Assembly: GCA_958366705.1 (NCBI GenBank)
Contig: CATXCB010000005.1
Location: forward strand, 81,898 to 145,897
DNA: 64,000 bases
Direction: 5' to 3'
Origin: an uncultured bacterium
Lineage (GTDB): Bacteria; Cyanobacteriota; Vampirovibrionia; Gastranaerophilales; Gastranaerophilaceae
Within the stretch, counting starts at the first letter, position 1, and each line of letters opens with the position of its first letter. The notes beneath the pieces were generated by a model. It saw only the letters and a list, made by a program, of their open reading frames with translations. It had not been told where the DNA came from and did no database searches. A program made the translations under genes and the position numbers. Below, one piece after another: positions 45,649-55,542 of the stretch.

Positions 45649-46492
45649 TTTACATATTCACACATATTTCTCGGACGGGGTTTTCTCGCCTGAAAAAATT
45701 GTGGATACAGCAATTGATGTCGGACTGCAAGCCATAGCAATAACGGATCATGATAACGTTTTAGCTTATGATGTTGCACAAAAGTATATTAATGACAATC
45801 ATCTTGAGAATAAAATTGAACTAATTAAAGGTATTGAAGTAAACACACTATACAAAAACAATGAAGTTCATATTCTTGGGTATTTCATGAACACTAAAAA
45901 TAAAGAATTCTTAGAACTATTAAAAAGCCAGCAACAGGCAAGAATAAAACAAACAAAAGAAATTATAACACTTCTTGCTAAAAAAGAAGGAATAAAAATC
46001 AAATTTGAAGATATAAAAAAACTCGTCGCTGAAGGCGGAAGTATCGGTCGTCCTCATATAGCAAAAGCAATCACCAACGCAGGCGGAACAAATAATATAA
46101 TGGATGCTTACGCTAAATATATCCATGACGATTCTCCTGTCTATGTACAAAGAAAAACGGTATCACCGCATGACGCTGTTGAAATAATATATGATGCCGG
46201 AGGAATTCCTGTAATTGCACATCCACACGACTTGGATATTGCAGAAACTTTAATTAAAGACCTTATGAACTACGGATTACGAGGAATTGAAGCCTATCAC
46301 CGAAAACATTCACCGGCTTGCGTTGAATACTTTTCATCAATGGCAGAAAATTTAGGATTGATTGTAACTGGAGGTTCTGATTTCCATACTCCAAATATCA
46401 TGAATGGACAAATAATACTTGGCAAAAATTTCATTCCTGAATGGGTATACGAAAAACTTGTTGAAGAAAAAAAACGGATAGATATGGCTTAA
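45638..46492 (+). CDS. PHP-domain phosphoesterase (TrpH/RNase AM-like)
   Basis: A 284-aa protein of the polymerase and histidinol phosphatase superfamily: KTDLHIHTYFSDGVFSPEK, ITDHDNV, KGIEVN, AHPHD and GGSDFH supply the metal ligands. Relatives degrade 5'-end oligonucleotides or 3',5'-bisphosphonucleotides. I start at the ATG at 45638 behind GAGGAA; a GTG two codons earlier is possible. It overlaps ymdB by 11 bp, so rny, ymdB and this gene are neighbours in nucleic-acid turnover. Confidence 0.9.
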   Translation: MKTDLHIHTYFSDGVFSPEKIVDTAIDVGLQAIAITDHDNVLAYDVAQKYINDNHLENKIELIKGIEVNTLYKNNEVHILGYFMNTKNKEFLELLKSQQQARIKQTKEIITLLAKKEGIKIKFEDIKKLVAEGGSIGRPHIAKAITNAGGTNNIMDAYAKYIHDDSPVYVQRKTVSPHDAVEIIYDAGGIPVIAHPHDLDIAETLIKDLMNYGLRGIEAYHRKHSPACVEYFSSMAENLGLIVTGGSDFHTPNIMNGQIILGKNFIPEWVYEKLVEEKKRIDMA

Positions 46493-46544
46493 AACATAAC
46501 TGGTAATATTTACGCCCAAAACTTGGGGAAAGTGAGGACGCTCC

Positions 46545-47183
46545 ATGAAAAAACGTTTTTGGAAAATTGAATATTCTATTACATTGTTTGTAGTATTTGC
46601 AATTGTATTACTACTAATTCCGACATCAGTAATATCATCAAAAGAAGCTGCTTATATTACTAAATGGAATGAAACATATAACAAAATTGATTACATGTTT
46701 ACAGCAATGACAGCCCAAGCGGATTCAGATATTGTTAAAAGTTTAAACAAAGCAAAAACAAATGAACAACGTGAACATTTAATGATAGAACTTGCTAAAC
46801 CTTATTTAAGAATATATGAAGATAACAAACTGTCAAAAAAATACCATCCACACTATTTAAATGGTAATAAAGTAGGGAAAAAAGATCCTTTTTATTTTGA
46901 AAGACTTTATACCGGACAAAATGGAATGATTATAGGTATCAAGGACATAAAAGATGAAGACATTTTTCATCCCGGCTTTATTATGATGTTTGACATGAAC
47001 GGCCTAAAAGGTCCAAACATGTGGGGTAAAGATATTTATGCAATAAATATCTTTGTAGACGGAAAAATCACCCCGATAGGTACAGGCTGGGAACTTGAAG
47101 ATATGAAACTGGATTGTTCTGACAAAGGAACAGGTGTTTCTTGTTCTTATTACTACAGAATAGGCGGAGAATTCAATGAATAA
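46545..47183 (+). CDS. Pilin-like membrane-anchored protein lacking the prepilin cleavage motif
   Basis: The 212-aa protein has an N-terminal hydrophobic helix (ITLFVVFAIVLLLIPTSVI, about 12-30). Its C-terminal part, FDMNGLKGPNMWGKDIYAINIF, matches the block found in the subfamily B prepilins at 28703, 35135 and 62879. The motif FTLAEVLITLG is absent and no Gly-Phe cleavage site is visible, so it should stay membrane-anchored. It lies between the PHP gene and a LOG-family gene with which it overlaps by 8 bp. GAGGACG precedes the ATG. Confidence 0.75.
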   Translation: MKKRFWKIEYSITLFVVFAIVLLLIPTSVISSKEAAYITKWNETYNKIDYMFTAMTAQADSDIVKSLNKAKTNEQREHLMIELAKPYLRIYEDNKLSKKYHPHYLNGNKVGKKDPFYFERLYTGQNGMIIGIKDIKDEDIFHPGFIMMFDMNGLKGPNMWGKDIYAINIFVDGKITPIGTGWELEDMKLDCSDKGTGVSCSYYYRIGGEFNE

Positions 47184-47772
47184 CAAAATAAAAAGAGTTT
47201 GTGTATTTGCCTCATCAAGCAATTACCTTGATGAAATTTACTATAAAGATGCTAAAAAACTTGGCGAACTATTAGGGCAAAATAACTACGATATTGTATA
47301 TGGCGGAAGTACTCTGGGCCTGATGTGGGAATGTGCATCACAAGTCAAAACACATAAAGGTAAAGTTATTGGTATTATGCCTAAACGTCTTGCCGATATG
47401 GGGTGCAAAACCGATAATTGCGATGAATTTTTTATGGCAGAAGGAATGCGAGATAGAAAAGCTAAAATGGACGAAATTTCAGATGCCGTAATTGCACTAC
47501 CCGGCGGCTTAGGAACATTAGAAGAACTTGCTGAAATGATTGTTCAAAAACAACTAGGATATAATAAAAAACCTATTGTAATTTTAAACACAAACGGTTT
47601 TTATAATAAACTTTTGGAATTTTTTGAAATAATTATCAATGAAAAATTCGCAAATAAAATAGCATCACAACTATATTTTGTAGCTAAATCACCGCAAGAA
47701 GCTATTGAATATATTAAATTATACAAAGAACCGGATATAATACCTTCAAAACACGAAATATATTCAAGATAA
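47176..47772 (+). CDS. LOG-family nucleoside 5'-monophosphate phosphoribohydrolase
   Basis: A 198-aa Rossmann-fold protein with the LOG signature PGGLGTLEEL (about 110-119) and the substrate motif GMRDRKAKM, plus YGGSTLGLMW near the N-terminus. Members cleave the base from AMP or cytokinin riboside monophosphates. It overlaps the pilin-like gene by 8 bp; GGAG precedes the ATG. Physiological substrate is not evident. Confidence 0.92.
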   Translation: MNNKIKRVCVFASSSNYLDEIYYKDAKKLGELLGQNNYDIVYGGSTLGLMWECASQVKTHKGKVIGIMPKRLADMGCKTDNCDEFFMAEGMRDRKAKMDEISDAVIALPGGLGTLEELAEMIVQKQLGYNKKPIVILNTNGFYNKLLEFFEIIINEKFANKIASQLYFVAKSPQEAIEYIKLYKEPDIIPSKHEIYSR

Positions 47773-47793
47773 TAAAATATTTCTAAAATTGGA

Positions 47794-47821
47794 GGCAGAC
47801 AGATTAACTAATCTGCCTGCC
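47794..47821. terminator. Hairpin between convergent genes
   Basis: 13-bp stem with one mismatch (GGCAGACAGATTA with TAATCTGCCTGCC) after the LOG-family gene; also downstream of the minus-strand gene at 47846. Confidence 0.7.
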
Positions 47822-47845
47822 GTTTATTATATAAAAACTTGATTT

Positions 47846-48496
47846 TTATGAACCTTTATTTATTAGTTCGTCCATTGATTTTTGCAATTTTGATTTTGCG
47901 TTTTCAAACTGAATTTTCGCACTTTTATCATCCGGAATTTCTAATTTTGCTTCCTTAGCGGCTTTCAATCTTTCTTGTTTTTCTTTCAATTTTGCAGCTT
48001 TTTCGGCTAAAGTGTCTTGAATTTTCTTATCTGTTAATTCAATATGAGAATCTAATCCCCCCCCACGATATCCATCTTTGACCTTTTTTTGAGGAGACAT
48101 TGCTTCAATTAATTTTACAGTACTTTCTTTTAAGCTTTCCGGTAATGAATATTTATCACTCCATGCATGTATTGAAATTTTATCATCTTTATAACCTAAA
48201 AATTTATCAAGAAATTTTCTGAATTTAGATTTAGAAATATTATCATAAAATATATGAAGCGAACTTTCAACAGATTGATGCATATCTTTAAACGCATAAA
48301 AAACAATATTTACGTCATATTTTTTACAAAATCCCATGGCCTTTGAATTAGCTTTAAAAGCTTCAACTACCTCAGTTGCAAGCTCTGGATTTTTTTTATA
48401 TAAACCTGCACATTTTACACTTTTAATAGAAGTAAAATTTGGGTTATGGTTTTGAGAATAATTATTTTGCGCTAAAGTTAAATTTTGAATTTGCAT
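47846..48496 (-). CDS. Hypothetical protein with C-terminal coiled coil
   Basis: A 216-aa protein without signal peptide. The N-terminus (QNHNPNFTSIKSVKCAGLYK) carries a short NPNFTS motif recalling the M16 peptidase N-terminus. The middle is globular; from about residue 155 it is a Lys/Glu/Ala-rich helix, probably a coiled coil. A run of eight G (8 C on the plus strand, 48057-48064) encodes the GGG at about 145-147, the longest such run here with that at 63903. AAGGAG precedes the ATG. No family recognised. Confidence 0.72.
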   Translation of the reverse strand: MQIQNLTLAQNNYSQNHNPNFTSIKSVKCAGLYKKNPELATEVVEAFKANSKAMGFCKKYDVNIVFYAFKDMHQSVESSLHIFYDNISKSKFRKFLDKFLGYKDDKISIHAWSDKYSLPESLKESTVKLIEAMSPQKKVKDGYRGGGLDSHIELTDKKIQDTLAEKAAKLKEKQERLKAAKEAKLEIPDDKSAKIQFENAKSKLQKSMDELINKGS

Positions 48497-48627
48497 TTAT
48501 TTTCTCCTTTACAGTATTTTTTATTTTAAAACACGAAAATTATTTTTTTGCTAGTTAGAATCAATAAAATTTATTAGCAATATTTAGCCCTTTGTGATAA
48601 TATAAAGTCAAATAAGGAGATATTAAA

Positions 48628-50076
48628 ATGGATCAAGAATTAAGAGACAAATATGAGGTAGTTATTGGGCTGGAAGTTCACGCACAATTAAAAACCAAAT
48701 CAAAAATTTTCGCACCGGATAAAAACGAATTCGGGCAAGAACCTAACAGTTTAACAAGTCCAATTACATTAGGTATGCCTGGAGTTTTGCCGGTATTAAA
48801 TAAAGAAGTAGTTAATATGGGTATCCTAACAGGTTTAGCTCTAAACTGTGAAATTCCTGCTCGCTGCAAATTTGACAGAAAACAATATTTTTATCCAGAC
48901 CTTCCTAAAGGTTACCAGATATCTCAATATGATGAACCTATTTGTGTAAATGGTTATTTGGATATCAAAGGTAAAAGAATAGGTATTACAAGAGCGCACT
49001 TAGAAGAAGATGCTGGAAAATTAGTTCATGCTGGAGCTGACGGTTTAGCCGGTTCAAGCTATTCTCTTGTTGACTTGAACAGAGCTGGAACTCCACTTTT
49101 AGAAATCGTATCCGAACCTGATATGAGAAGTTCTGAAGAAGCTAGAAACTACATGGAAGAACTTAGAAATATTGTTCGCTACATCGGAGTTTGCGACGGG
49201 AACTTGGAAGAAGGTTCGATGAGATGTGATGCTAATATTTCTATTATGCCAAAAGGTTCTAAAGAATTCGGTACACGTGCTGAAATTAAAAACGTAAACT
49301 CATTCTCAGCATTACAAAGAGCTATTGAATATGAAATTGATAGACAAATTGATATCGTAGAAGAAGGCGGAAAAGTTGTTCAAGAAACAAGATTGTGGGA
49401 TGATAACTCCAGAGAAACTCGTTCTATGAGAGGAAAAGAAGATGCTCATGATTACAGATACTTCCCTGAACCGGATTTAATGCCTTTAGAAATTTCAAGA
49501 GAATGGGTTCAAAAAATAAAAGATTCTATGCCAGAACTTCCGTCTCAAAAACGTGAAAGATATCAAAGCATTGGTTTAAGTGAATATGATGCTTCTGTAA
49601 TTGTAGAACAAATGGGACTTGCTCTATTCTTTGACAAAGTTCTAGAACTTGGTGCAAATCCTAAAACAGCTGTAAACTTTATCATGGGTGAAATCGCAGC
49701 TTACTTAAAAGAAAACCATATAGAAATTACAGACACAAAATTAACTCCGGAAAATCTTGCTGAACTAATCAGTTTGATTGAAAAAGGAACAATTTCAAAT
49801 AACATTGGTAAACAAATTCTTATTGAAGATATGATTACCAAAGGTGAAAAAGCATCTGAAATAGTTGAAAGAAAAGGTTTAAGCCAAATTTCAGATGAAA
49901 GTGCAATTAAAGAACTTGTACAAAAAGTTGTTGATGCTCATCCAAATGAAGTTGAAGCTTATAAAAACGGAAAAACAAACCTTCTAGGTTTCTTTGTTGG
50001 ACAAGTAATGAAAGAAACCAAAGGTAGAGCTAACCCTAAAACTGTTAATGAACTTATGAGAGAAATTTTAGGTTAA
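48628..50076 (+). CDS. gatB: Asp-tRNA(Asn)/Glu-tRNA(Gln) amidotransferase subunit B
   Basis: Activates misacylated Glu-tRNA(Gln) or Asp-tRNA(Asn) for amidation with GatA and GatC. The 482-aa protein shows VIGLEVHAQLKTKSKIF, NRAGTPLLEIVSEPD, EGSMRCDANIS and the C-terminal YqeY-like helical tail. gatA and gatC are not in the window. AAGGAGAT before the ATG; a perfect palindromic terminator follows. Confidence 0.97.
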   Translation: MDQELRDKYEVVIGLEVHAQLKTKSKIFAPDKNEFGQEPNSLTSPITLGMPGVLPVLNKEVVNMGILTGLALNCEIPARCKFDRKQYFYPDLPKGYQISQYDEPICVNGYLDIKGKRIGITRAHLEEDAGKLVHAGADGLAGSSYSLVDLNRAGTPLLEIVSEPDMRSSEEARNYMEELRNIVRYIGVCDGNLEEGSMRCDANISIMPKGSKEFGTRAEIKNVNSFSALQRAIEYEIDRQIDIVEEGGKVVQETRLWDDNSRETRSMRGKEDAHDYRYFPEPDLMPLEISREWVQKIKDSMPELPSQKRERYQSIGLSEYDASVIVEQMGLALFFDKVLELGANPKTAVNFIMGEIAAYLKENHIEITDTKLTPENLAELISLIEKGTISNNIGKQILIEDMITKGEKASEIVERKGLSQISDESAIKELVQKVVDAHPNEVEAYKNGKTNLLGFFVGQVMKETKGRANPKTVNELMREILG

Positions 50077-50089
50077 TAATATGAACACA

Positions 50090-50119
50090 AAAAGGTCATA
50101 GTTATAACTATGACCTTTT
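50090..50119 (+). terminator. Palindromic terminator after gatB
   Basis: Perfect 30-bp palindrome (AAAAGGTCATAGTTA with complement) ending in TTTT; it precedes the next gene by only about 20 bp. Confidence 0.75.
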
Positions 50120-50139
50120 AATATAAAATGGAGTATAAA

Positions 50140-51207
50140 ATGTTTGATTTATTCACAAAAAGACAACCATCTTGTATGCAAAAAGAAATTTTTGAACAAG
50201 CTGAGATTACACAAAAAATCATTGATGCATATATTGAAAAAAATGGAGATATAAATATTGAAATTCCTGACGGAATAAATCGAATTATACTAGTGGCAAG
50301 CGGTTCATCATATCATTGCGCAAGATACGCAGCAGATTTATTCGGTTCTATTGCTGGAATTGAAGCTCATGCAGTATATTCAAGCGAATTTTTATTAGAA
50401 TCTGCCATAGCTCATGAACAAGGTGTGTTATACATATTTATCACTCAATCAGGGGAAACAACAGATACAAACAGTGCTCTGGAAAAGGCTAAAGAATTTG
50501 GAGTAAAAACTCTTTGCATTACAAACAAAGAAAATTCTAAAATTTGGAATGCCTCAGATTATAAAATAGCTTGCCTTGCCGGTGAAGAAAAAAGTATTGC
50601 AGCTACTAAATCATTAATATCACAATTACTCTGCGCTACTTTATTAGTCTTAAAATTTGCACAGAATAAAGAAAAAGAAATATATGATTACATTTTAGAC
50701 ATAAAAACAATTCCTGATTTTATTAATAAAACATTTGAATTACAACCTAAAATAAAACAATTTGCAAGATTTCTATCTAAATACAAAAACATTGTAATAA
50801 CAGCGGATGGTCAATCTTATGCTCTGGCAAAAGAAGCTTCGCTAAAAATTAAAGAAACATCTTATATAAATGTAGTATCATCAATTTTAGGCGAATTTAT
50901 GCATGGACACGTTGCAATATTAAACAATAACAAATCAGTTTTAATATATATATTAAATGATAATTTAACATACACAGCAACAAAAAATTTAAATTCAATT
51001 AAAGAAAACTATAATCCTCCGATTTGTGTTATAGGTAATAGAACAAATCAAGTTAAATCGACATTCAATATAAACATAGACTGCGATAAACCTATCGTAA
51101 AAACATTTTGCATCGCTGTTATAATTCAGTTGCTGGCACTTGAAACAGCACTAAAATTACATAGAAACGTTGACAAACCAAAAGGTTTGAAAAAGGTTGT
51201 CAAATAA
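50140..51207 (+). CDS. SIS-domain sugar isomerase, GlmS C-terminal-like
   Basis: A 355-aa protein with two SIS domains like the isomerase half of glucosamine-6-phosphate synthase, without the N-terminal glutaminase. Motifs: MQKEIFEQ, VASGSSYHCARYAADL, ITQSGETTDTNSAL, and EASLKIKETSYINV with EFMHGH. Relatives act as amino-sugar phosphate deaminases or isomerases (AgaS/FrlB type). I start at the ATG at 50140 behind GGAG at 6 nt. It is a stand-alone gene, so the substrate is open. Confidence 0.87.
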   Translation: MFDLFTKRQPSCMQKEIFEQAEITQKIIDAYIEKNGDINIEIPDGINRIILVASGSSYHCARYAADLFGSIAGIEAHAVYSSEFLLESAIAHEQGVLYIFITQSGETTDTNSALEKAKEFGVKTLCITNKENSKIWNASDYKIACLAGEEKSIAATKSLISQLLCATLLVLKFAQNKEKEIYDYILDIKTIPDFINKTFELQPKIKQFARFLSKYKNIVITADGQSYALAKEASLKIKETSYINVVSSILGEFMHGHVAILNNNKSVLIYILNDNLTYTATKNLNSIKENYNPPICVIGNRTNQVKSTFNINIDCDKPIVKTFCIAVIIQLLALETALKLHRNVDKPKGLKKVVK

Positions 51208-51224
51208 TAAGAAATCTAGAAAAA

Positions 51225-51671
51225 TTACCATGTATACTCAAATTTTACATTCATTGGTGTAACCGTATTTTCTCTATAATCTATTTTTAACATCATAACT
51301 TCATACATAATAGTTTTTTTTTCTAAATTTTCTGTAATTTTGATAGGAATATCGATATTTTTTCCATCATCAGCACAGCCTTTTATTGACCACGTTTCAG
51401 TCCAAGAATTGTCTTTCTTATCTACAGTAACTTTTGTATCTGCAACAGACAAATATCCTATGCAGCTATTGTTATTTCTCGCAGCCCCATAAACTAATCT
51501 CATAGCATCCCATTGATCAGTTCCTTTAAGTAAAGTTTTACCTTTAACCGGAATTTTAGTATCTGCGCCATGTATTGGAGGTATAGGACCTTTCTTTGCC
51601 ATTGCAGCATCTAATATACCAACTGATAAAAAACAAAAAATAAACAAAAAAGAAATTACAATATTTCGCAT
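51225..51671 (-). CDS. Small secreted hypothetical protein (148 aa)
   Basis: Begins with a signal peptide (MRNIVISFLFIFCFLSVGIL, cleavage likely after the Ala-rich DAAMA) and continues as a beta-rich soluble domain with two Cys (NNSCIGYL and IKGCADDG) that could form a disulfide. I start at the ATG at 51671 after GGAGG at 4 nt. No family recognised. Probably periplasmic or surface exposed. Confidence 0.72.
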   Translation of the reverse strand: MRNIVISFLFIFCFLSVGILDAAMAKKGPIPPIHGADTKIPVKGKTLLKGTDQWDAMRLVYGAARNNNSCIGYLSVADTKVTVDKKDNSWTETWSIKGCADDGKNIDIPIKITENLEKKTIMYEVMMLKIDYRENTVTPMNVKFEYTW

Positions 51672-51776
51672 ATATCCTCCAACCAATTAAATCTGAATTA
51701 AAACAATATTTTATATTATAAACGATATAAATAAAAAATTCAACCCTGCAGAAAGAAGCGATAATTAATTGAGAAT

Positions 51777-51818
51777 ACAAAAAGGTCACAGCGTAAATAA
51801 ATACTGTGACCTTTTTGT
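51777..51818 (-). terminator. Terminator of gapA
   Basis: Perfect 15-bp stem ACAAAAAGGTCACAG with its complement, 12-nt loop, just after the gapA stop; T-run on the minus strand. Confidence 0.85.
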
Positions 51819-51838
51819 TATTTAATCTAAATTAAAAA

Positions 51839-52858
<1,020 letters not shown>

Positions 52859-52859
52859 T

Positions 52860-53227
52860 TATGTGTAACATTTACTACTATAACATGCAGATAGTAACAT
52901 CAACAAAAAAACTAATCAAGTGGGTATATACATTCTAAAACATCTCAAAATCGCTTATATGCAGCAGTTCAGTCAAATAATTAAGAAAAAATTAAAATTT
53001 TACTGAGATATTCCAAATACAAGATTAAGTTTTGTAACAAAAGTAAAATGATATAGCAATTATATACTCTAAAAATACTTTATTTATATGTAAGCGATAT
53101 GCAAACAATAAAAAAGATTAAATAAACACGAGACATAAATTATACACTACCTACTACACACTAACCTTCTACACACGAGGAATTGAAAAAGATTCCAAAC
53201 TCTTTCCACAAGAAAGAGTTTTTTTTT
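52860..53227 (+). ncRNA. Candidate small RNA ending at a strong terminator
   Basis: The 413-bp gap between gapA and the HTH gene (both on the minus strand) holds no credible ORF on the plus strand, yet ends with a classic plus-strand terminator at 53197-53227. An unannotated plus-strand transcript is the simplest explanation; its 5' end is unknown. The segment 53140-53180 has a tandem CTACACAC-like repeat. Confidence 0.35.
53197..53227 (+). terminator. Strong plus-strand terminator without an upstream gene
   Basis: 10-bp stem AAACTCTTTC/GAAAGAGTTT, 5-nt loop CACAA, nine T. It may also serve the minus-strand HTH gene because A-rich sequence precedes it, but the T-run is on the plus strand. 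Confidence 0.75.
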
Positions 53228-53256
53228 GTATAAAAATAATTTTACAATTTCAAACT

Positions 53257-53472
53257 TTAATCTTCAATAATTCTTTCAAATTTAATATTGTAACCTAAGA
53301 TATTCGCAAAAAACTTCATTTCATCATATTTAATAGAATTTCGAGCAAGCTTTTGAGAGATACCAAAAACAGTATATTTATTGCCAGACTTTTCACTTGC
53401 TAATTTCGCAAGCTCTGTTATGGTCATTTTTTCTTTTACCAATAAAATTCTTAAGTCTTCACTTACACTCAT
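53257..53472 (-). CDS. Small helix-turn-helix protein (71 aa)
   Basis: Homologue of the 69-aa protein at 35937, with MTITELAKLASEK, YTVFGISQKLARNSIKYDE and ILGYNIKF. It is divergent from the prepilin gene at 53604. TATAAT (53484-53479, minus strand) lies 6 nt before the ATG and no ribosome site is visible, so a leaderless mRNA is likely. An 11-bp palindrome, ACTTGTGAAGT (53488-53498), between the two promoters is a candidate operator. Regulation of the adjacent prepilin is inferred. Confidence 0.75.
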   Translation of the reverse strand: MSVSEDLRILLVKEKMTITELAKLASEKSGNKYTVFGISQKLARNSIKYDEMKFFANILGYNIKFERIIED

Positions 53473-53487
53473 AATTAAATTATATAT

Positions 53488-53498
53488 ACTTGTGAAGT
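53488..53498. promoter_or_regulatory. Palindrome between divergent promoters, candidate operator
   Basis: ACTTGTGAAGT has perfect ACTT/AAGT arms around GTG and sits 2 bp from the prepilin -35 box and 3 bp from the HTH gene -10 box. Confidence 0.45.
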
Positions 53499-53500
53499 TC

Positions 53501-53529
53501 TTGACATCTTTTTATTTATACGCTATTAA
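53501..53529 (+). promoter_or_regulatory. Promoter of the prepilin gene at 53604
   Basis: TTGACA (53501-53506), 17-bp spacer, TATTAA (53524-53529), leader of about 68 nt. Confidence 0.75.
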
Positions 53530-53603
53530 TTTTATTATTTTTAATTAATATTTATTGTTTTAAATAAATATTTAATAATATTGCTTTACAAAAGGAGAGA
53601 AAA

Positions 53604-54371
53604 ATGCTGAAAGTTGACCACAAACAAAATAAAAAAGGCTTTACATTAGCAGAAGTACTAATAACTTTAGGTATAATAGGCGTTGTGGCAGCTATAACAA
53701 TTCCTACACTTATTGCAAACACTCGTAGTCAACAATACAGAATAAAATTTAAAAAAGCGGTTTCTACATTATCTCAAGCGGCAAAAATGTCGAACGCTCA
53801 ATATGATTTTGATTATGCGGGAATAGATGCAAAATGCAGCCAAAATCCCCAAAAAGATCATCCTGATAATATTCGCAGCATATGCGCACTTATAAATGGA
53901 ACTCTAACAGGAGCAACATACTACGATAATGTTACTGACATAAAAATGAATATAAAATCTGCCTTTGGAAATTATAATGCAAATTATGGACCATACTTGA
54001 GTTCACACGGTGCGTTTAACATAGCAAATTTTAGAGCATATATGCTAAACGATGGAACAATTATAGCTATACACAAAGGACTATCTACAAACTGTGCTTT
54101 AAGTATTGGCGAAACAATGAAAGATTATACTGGCGACTATAATGGCGCGACTACACTTGATCAATGCCTCGGATTTATTGATGTAAACGGACCAACATTG
54201 CCAAACAAAGAAGTAAGCTGTTCATCAGGTTCCAATTCACTCAAAAAAAATGATTGTATAGTAAAAAATGACGCACAACACATGACAGATATATACCCGA
54301 TAAGATTTCACGACCAAATAGTAGAACCTGCATCTGCCGCCGCAAGATATATATTGAAAAGTACAAAATAA
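53604..54371 (+). CDS. Type IV prepilin-like protein (subfamily A)
   Basis: A 255-aa prepilin with leader MLKVDHKQNKKG, cleavage expected after Gly12, then FTLAEVLITLGIIGVVAAITIP. The C-terminal domain matches the proteins at 2184 and 8435: ICALINGTLTG, CLGFIDVNG, TLPNKEVSC, a late HMTDIYPI and FHDQIVEPAS. Strong ribosome site AAAGGAG. It is divergent from a 71-aa HTH gene and followed by tsaD after 49 bp. Confidence 0.92.
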   Translation: MLKVDHKQNKKGFTLAEVLITLGIIGVVAAITIPTLIANTRSQQYRIKFKKAVSTLSQAAKMSNAQYDFDYAGIDAKCSQNPQKDHPDNIRSICALINGTLTGATYYDNVTDIKMNIKSAFGNYNANYGPYLSSHGAFNIANFRAYMLNDGTIIAIHKGLSTNCALSIGETMKDYTGDYNGATTLDQCLGFIDVNGPTLPNKEVSCSSGSNSLKKNDCIVKNDAQHMTDIYPIRFHDQIVEPASAAARYILKSTK

Positions 54372-54420
54372 ACATTTCTAAAAATTAGTAAAATTTTCAA
54401 ATTTGTAGTAATATAAAATT

Positions 54421-55488
54421 ATGGAAAAGAAAAGTTTATTTAGCGAAAACAAAGTAAAAATAGGACCAAACAGCGGTTATGACAATTATATTATGGCAAT
54501 TGAATCAAGCTGTGATGAAACAGCCTGCGCAATTGTGAAAAACGGAAGAGAGGTTGTTGCAAATATTGTAGCATCCCAAATAAAGACGCATGAAAAATTT
54601 GGCGGTGTCATACCGGAAATAGCAGCAAGAGAACATTTAGATGCCATAAATATTGTAGTTCAGGAAGCCTTTGAACAATCAGGACTGAAACCAGAACAAA
54701 TTAGCGCATTTGCAGGAACCGTTGGTCCTGGGCTTGTTGGCTGTCTGCTAGTAGGTCTTAATGCAGCAAAAACATTAGCTCTTGTTCATGACAAGCCGTT
54801 TATTGGAGTTAACCATTTAAATGCACATCTTTGTGCCAATTATATAGATACAGATATTAAACCTCCGTTTATGGCACTCTTAGTAAGCGGCGGACACACA
54901 CAAATAATTGATGTAGAATCATATTCAAAACAAACCATACTCGGTGAAACAATTGATGATGCTGTAGGCGAAGCTTATGACAAAGTCGCAAGACTAATAG
55001 GATTACCATATCCTGGAGGCCCAAGGCTGGACAAGCTGGCAAGAGAAGGAAATCCTCAAGCCTATACTCTTCCGGAGGGGAAAGTTGACGGCTATAATTT
55101 CAGTTTCAGCGGATTGAAAACTGCAGTTCTTCGTCTGGTTAAAAATTTAAAATCTGAATATTGCAACGAAGAAACTCAAGAATTACCAGAGTCCGTTGTC
55201 AATGATATTTGCGCAAGTTTTCAAGAAGATGTTTCAAAAACACTTGTAAAAAAATTAAAAAAAGCGACAATGGAAAGAGGTTACAATCAGGTAGTTATAG
55301 CTGGTGGAGTTGCAGCCAATTCAGAAATTCGTAAAAAAGTATTTGATTTAGAAAAAGATGGATACAAAGTTAACGCTCCAGCTATGAAATATTGTACTGA
55401 TAATGCCGCAATGGTTGCATCATGTGCATATTTCAACACCAATACATTTGATGATGTTGATGTAGAAGTCTTTTCAAGAGTTAAATAA
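54421..55488 (+). CDS. tsaD: tRNA N6-adenosine threonylcarbamoyltransferase TsaD
   Basis: Transfers threonylcarbamoyl to A37 of ANN-decoding tRNAs with TsaB and TsaE. The 355-aa protein has an N-terminal extension of about 20 residues, then MAIESSCDETACAIV, the metal site HEKFGGVIPEIAAREH, NHLNAHLCA and SGGHTQI. The ATG at 54421 has no ribosome site, but TAATAT (54409-54414) lies 6 nt upstream, suggesting a leaderless mRNA. An internal Met at about residue 24 is the usual family start, so the extension could be spurious. Confidence 0.95.
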   Translation: MEKKSLFSENKVKIGPNSGYDNYIMAIESSCDETACAIVKNGREVVANIVASQIKTHEKFGGVIPEIAAREHLDAINIVVQEAFEQSGLKPEQISAFAGTVGPGLVGCLLVGLNAAKTLALVHDKPFIGVNHLNAHLCANYIDTDIKPPFMALLVSGGHTQIIDVESYSKQTILGETIDDAVGEAYDKVARLIGLPYPGGPRLDKLAREGNPQAYTLPEGKVDGYNFSFSGLKTAVLRLVKNLKSEYCNEETQELPESVVNDICASFQEDVSKTLVKKLKKATMERGYNQVVIAGGVAANSEIRKKVFDLEKDGYKVNAPAMKYCTDNAAMVASCAYFNTNTFDDVDVEVFSRVK

Positions 55489-55542
55489 AAAATACCTACT
55501 ATTTATCATAGTGGTATTGTATAATTTTTTGATAATAAATTA

